Assembly: GCA_031310005.1 (NCBI GenBank)
Contig: CM062382.1
Location: 806,001 to 870,000, forward strand
DNA: 64,000 nt
Direction of reading: 5' to 3'
From: Dactylellina haptotyla
Lineage: Eukaryota; Ascomycota; Orbiliomycetes; Orbiliales; Orbiliaceae
Below the pieces are notes generated by a model, which saw nothing but the letters and a program-made list of their open reading frames with translations, was not told the DNA's origin and did no database searches. Position 1 is the stretch's first letter, and each line of letters begins with the position of its first letter. The translations under genes were made by a program, and so were the position numbers. Below are positions 60,868 through 64,000 of the stretch, piece by piece.

Positions 60868-61192
60868 CTACCGAGATAATCTACTAGCCTCTTCAGATCT
60901 TTCCGACTGCTTAGTTCGATCGAGCACAGTTTTATGCATTTTAATTGAATTGACGCAGGATGGGCATCTACACCAATCCGAAGGGATGATTTGGTCTTTG
61001 AAGTACCAATTGCAGTACACAGCTTTCTAACAGTCAGCGTTGAAATTGATAAAACCTACGTGAATTACGTCATTTGGTCTAATGGCGAAGTTGATATTCC
61101 TACTTACTTGCTATCACGGATCCGATTGCAACAGCACGGGTCTCGGCGTTGGGTCGGTAAATTTTTGCGAGTCTTTGGAAAAAAGACGACAT
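60868..61192 (-). CDS. Hidden 79-residue Cys-rich small protein
   Basis: Two exons (61192-61108, 61022-60868) join in phase 1 across an 85-base intron with donor GTAAGT and acceptor AAAG, the acceptor type seen repeatedly in this window. The product starts MSSFFQRLAKIYRPNAETR, passes a hydrophobic stretch (AVAIGSVIATVYCNWYF) and carries WCRCPSCV, then a charged tail. It has no signal-type n-region before the hydrophobic stretch but could be a single-pass membrane protein. The family is unknown. A longer frame in a different register overlaps exon 1, which hides this start. The regular coding look of both exons supports the model; nothing else does. Confidence 0.45.
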
Positions 61193-62451
61193 TGTTGATA
61201 TTTATAAGCTTGTAGATGAGGAGGGCTTGATCGATGTGTACGCGTGAAACGAATGTCGTAGATGATTCCGTTAAGCAAAAGTGAGATTTTTGTGTGAGGT
61301 GAGGTGGTGGATATTGGAATGGAGGAAGAAAGAAGGGAGAGGGTCGAAGTTTGCAGGTTATTCGCTCTTGTAAACTAAAGAACACTGATACTATTTGAAG
61401 ATCGTAGAAATTCGATGTGATCTGAAGATCTCGGAACGTCAGTATTGTTTGTAGATCTTGGGAGAAAACATATTCAGTAGTGTTGTTGTCTGGTGCTCCT
61501 TAGTTAATAGCAAATCGATTTGTTAAAGTTTGTCCACCATATTTGAGTTGTTTGTTGCAAATGGCGACACTACACTAAAACCAGGCTCGCAACCAAACAG
61601 GGGAAAGTTCAAAGTTCCAAAGATCAGTATTATTGATTGGTTTCATCGCTGCAACATGCAACATGTATCATTACGACCCAGCTTCCATCTCGATAGTTTC
61701 TTCTTACAAGTAGCTCTACTCAAGATATATATCATGGTGAGAATATCATTTTATGAGACCATTTTCATTTTCATTCTCCCAAGCAGAATGCTACTCTAAC
61801 GTTGTCTATATTTTAACTCGCAGCTTAACAATCATGAACGACGACCTTGAAGTTAAGTTGAGCTTAAACAGCATTCCTTCGAAGACCATTCGTTCGAACC
61901 CCATACCGCGGAATACACTCTCACTTTCAATAGCCGAGTTGTCCTTGACCCCAGTCAGTGCCACCATAGTACTACTCGACTACGAGATGCCCATTATCGG
62001 GATTCTCCGAGGTGTGTCCCCGCAGCACCAGAATGAGGTTCCGTTGTCGCCAAGTTCCCGTTGGTGTACGTACCCATACCCTGAACACGGAGATCTTGGC
62101 CAACACGAAAACCTGAAAAAACACAATTGCGAAACACCATTGATGTTCCCCCTCAGTCACACGTGGGCGACCTTCAGAACATCTATAGCTATATCAACGA
62201 TAATCGATAAGAAATTGGATAACTCGACCCCACTGTCTTTTGGCCATTTTGATCTAGTGGGGACCTCACTCCACTTAGTTCCAGAAAATTTAAAAATGAT
62301 GCTTACGGAAAATCAGTACTATCGCATGGACCGCTTGCTGCGATGTCGCTTTATAAGAAACAACGATCTGCCATGTTTATTTCCCCTCATGAACTCATTC
62401 ATGCAAGCATAGCTTAGCAATAGCCCGTCGCTTTTACAAATTTTCTTCATT
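61193..62451. other. Upstream region of the GIT1-type permease
   Basis: The first part flanks the small Cys-rich gene; the second is the presumed permease promoter with a Pho-type box at 62160. A 219-codon frame at 61753-62412 has no domain and is judged spurious. Confidence 0.45.
62160..62167 (+). promoter_or_regulatory. CACGTGGG box (Pho4/NUC-1-type site)
   Basis: The sequence CACGTGGG lies 285 bases before the ATG of the GIT1-type permease. CACGTG followed by G is the preferred site of the bHLH phosphate regulators Pho4 (yeast) and NUC-1 (Neurospora). Yeast GIT1 is under Pho4/Pho2 control. Binding here is inferred from sequence and context. Confidence 0.5.
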
Positions 62452-64000
62452 ATGGCGGGTGTCGTAAACAAATTTGTTGAGAAGCAGTTCGACGAAGAAA
62501 GCACCGATCTAGAGAGTCTTCCAGCTCTTGCGGACAGTGGTAAGAGCTTCTACGAGCGTGTGTGGCCGGTCATTGCCTGTGGCGCCGGCCTCTTCTCCGA
62601 TGGTTACTTGAACGGCGTAAGTTTAACAATCAAGATAAAACCTACCATTTTCTAATATTCAATGCTAACATGTATCGTATATAAAGGTGATCGGCTCAGT
62701 GTCTACATGCTTGAGTCGCATTTACCCCGTAGAATACAAAGCTTCGCCAGCTCGTAGGAATGTATCCTCGATCACATTCGCTGGAACCGTACTTGGTACT
62801 CCGATCTTCGGCTACACTGCAGACCATTGGTCCCGAAAATGGTCTCTGCTCGCATGCACCGTCATGCTATTCATTTTTGCAGCATTGTCAGCAGGATCGT
62901 ATGGAGGAGGCTCAACTAGCGGCCTATTTGCAGCCTTGACGGCATGGAGGTTCCTACTCGGTCTAGCTATCGGTGGGGAGTATCCCGCGGGCTCGGTAGC
63001 TGCTGCAGAGAGCTCGGGAGAGCTCAAAGCAGGAACCAGACATAGATGGTTCATATTTGCCACTGACTGTGCCATCGATTTCGGCTTTGTAATTGCCGCA
63101 TTCGTGCCGATGGTTGTCGTTCTCGCAACTACAGAAGACCACCTACGAGCTGCGTGGAGAATCATGCTCGGGCTTGGAGTTATTCCTCCGCTTTCTTTGT
63201 TGTATCTTCGATTGAAACTCAAGGAGCCAGAGGCGTATGTTCAAACTGCCATGAAGGATACCCCGGTCTGGCTTACAATCAAGGTTCGGGATATCATATC
63301 GGAAACTCAAAGACCCTGACCAGCTGACCATATATATAGTTCTACTGGTTCCGGCTGCTGACATGTGGTCTCATTTGGTTTATCTACAACTTTTCCGCAT
63401 ACGGTTTCGGAATCTACTCAAGCGCCATTCTTGATAACTTGCTCGGTAACGATAACCGCCTGTGGGTCACTTTCGGTTGGAACACAGTTCTCAACTTGTG
63501 GTATATGCCCGGCTGTATTTTTGGTGCCTGGGTATCCGATTGGATCGGCCCACGGTATGCACTGACTCTCGGCGTTACTCTCCAAGCAATCGTTGGCTTC
63601 ATCATGGCCGGTTGCTACAAGTACCTGAACGAGCCATCTCGCGTTGGTGGGTTCGTTGTAGTTTATGGTATCTTCCTTGCCCTGGGCGAAGTCGGACCAG
63701 GTGATAACATTGGGCTCATCTCGTCCAAGACATCTGCGACTCCAGTCCGTGGCCGATATTATGCTACGGCAGCAGCTCTGGGTAAGGTCGGCGCTTTCGT
63801 CGGCACTTATCTATTCCCCATCATCCAGGATAATGCTCCGACTCCTCTCCGAGCTGGTCAGGATCCTTTCTGGGTCGCCTCGTCTTTGGCGATTTTCAGC
63901 GGTATGGTTGCTTTCTTCTGCTTGCCAGATATCACGCAAGATACCATTGATGCTGAGGACCGAAGGTTTAAGGCATACTTACAGAAGCATGGGTATGATA
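62452..64000 (+). CDS. GIT1: Glycerophosphoinositol permease Git1-like (MFS), partial at window end
   Basis: Exons 62452-62616, 62687-63283 and 63340-64000 (open at the window edge) encode 474 residues so far; by comparison with yeast Git1 only a short tail is missing. Git1 imports glycerophosphoinositol and glycerophosphocholine as phosphate and inositol sources. Matching points with yeast Git1: GLFSDGYLNGVIGSV, the MFS loop GYTADHWSRKWS, RFLLGLAIGGEYPAGS, IKFYWFRLLTCGLIWFIYNF, GAWVSDWIGPRYALTLG, GEVGPGDNIGLISSKTSATP then VRGRYY, and a late FKAYLQKHGYD. The first intron ends AAAG; the second has a GTTCGG donor but is needed to keep the match. A Pho-type box lies upstream. Confidence 0.92.

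Noticed and set aside
61753-62412. A 219-codon plus-strand frame just before GIT1
   Set aside because: No domain, no signal sequence, and it covers the likely promoter including the Pho-type box. Kept as possible but not supported.
1-64000. tRNA, rRNA, CRISPR or retroelement content
   Set aside because: Scanned by eye for T-loop signatures, reverse-transcriptase or integrase motifs and regular spacer arrays; none was convincing. Short tRNA genes could be missed without a covariance search.

Overview
The window is nuclear DNA of a filamentous ascomycete (Pezizomycotina). The grounds are many short introns of about 50-140 bases with GTAAGT- or GTATGT-like donors, and a typical gene complement: a fungal dCMP deaminase with an N-terminal P-loop domain, a Flc/TRP-like membrane protein, a PhiA-like secreted protein, a CBM1-bearing pectinase, a secreted aspartic protease and a Git1-type permease. 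The class cannot be fixed from the sequence; the high intron load of DCD1 and the permease points away from yeasts. I rebuilt gene models by joining exons whose phases agree; all multi-exon models below stay in frame from end to end.

Layout. 0.8-8.7 kb: two minus-strand genes, a tail-anchored hypothetical protein and a coiled-coil protein. 8.7-12.0 kb: no gene. 12.0-12.7 kb: PhiA-like secreted protein. 12.9-25.3 kb: an A+T-rich, intron-dense island holding an atypical kinase with a novel C-terminal half (hidden over seven introns), a convergent CorA-like membrane protein and an amino-acid permease. Diverged direct repeats lie at both edges of this island. 25.3-28.6 kb: no firm gene, but palindromes and a diverged repeat pair. 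28.6-42.0 kb: a compact housekeeping block with DIM1 and PRP6 (divergent), a GT31-like glycosyltransferase, DCD1 and IMP3 (divergent, 281 bp apart) and an ADP-ribosylglycohydrolase-like gene. 42.4-44.5 kb: a second atypical kinase-like gene, apparently lacking its 5' end, between inverted repeats. 45 kb: fragments of a decayed gene. 48.3-56.6 kb: FLC, a CBM1-GH28 polygalacturonase and an aspartic protease. 56.6-62.4 kb: A+T-rich, with a hidden two-exon gene for a 79-residue Cys-rich protein. 62.5 kb to the end: GIT1-type permease running off the window, with a CACGTGGG box upstream.

How genes relate. DIM1 and IMP3 serve 18S rRNA maturation and PRP6 serves the tri-snRNP; two of these sit in head-to-head pairs that can share promoters. 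FLC, the pectinase, the protease and Git1 concern the cell surface and nutrition. The kinase/CorA-like/permease island is the best candidate for an undescribed unit, but its function is unknown and the link between its three genes is inferred only from position, shared gene structure and the flanking repeats. I recognised no retroelement, virus-like element, rRNA, tRNA or CRISPR array.
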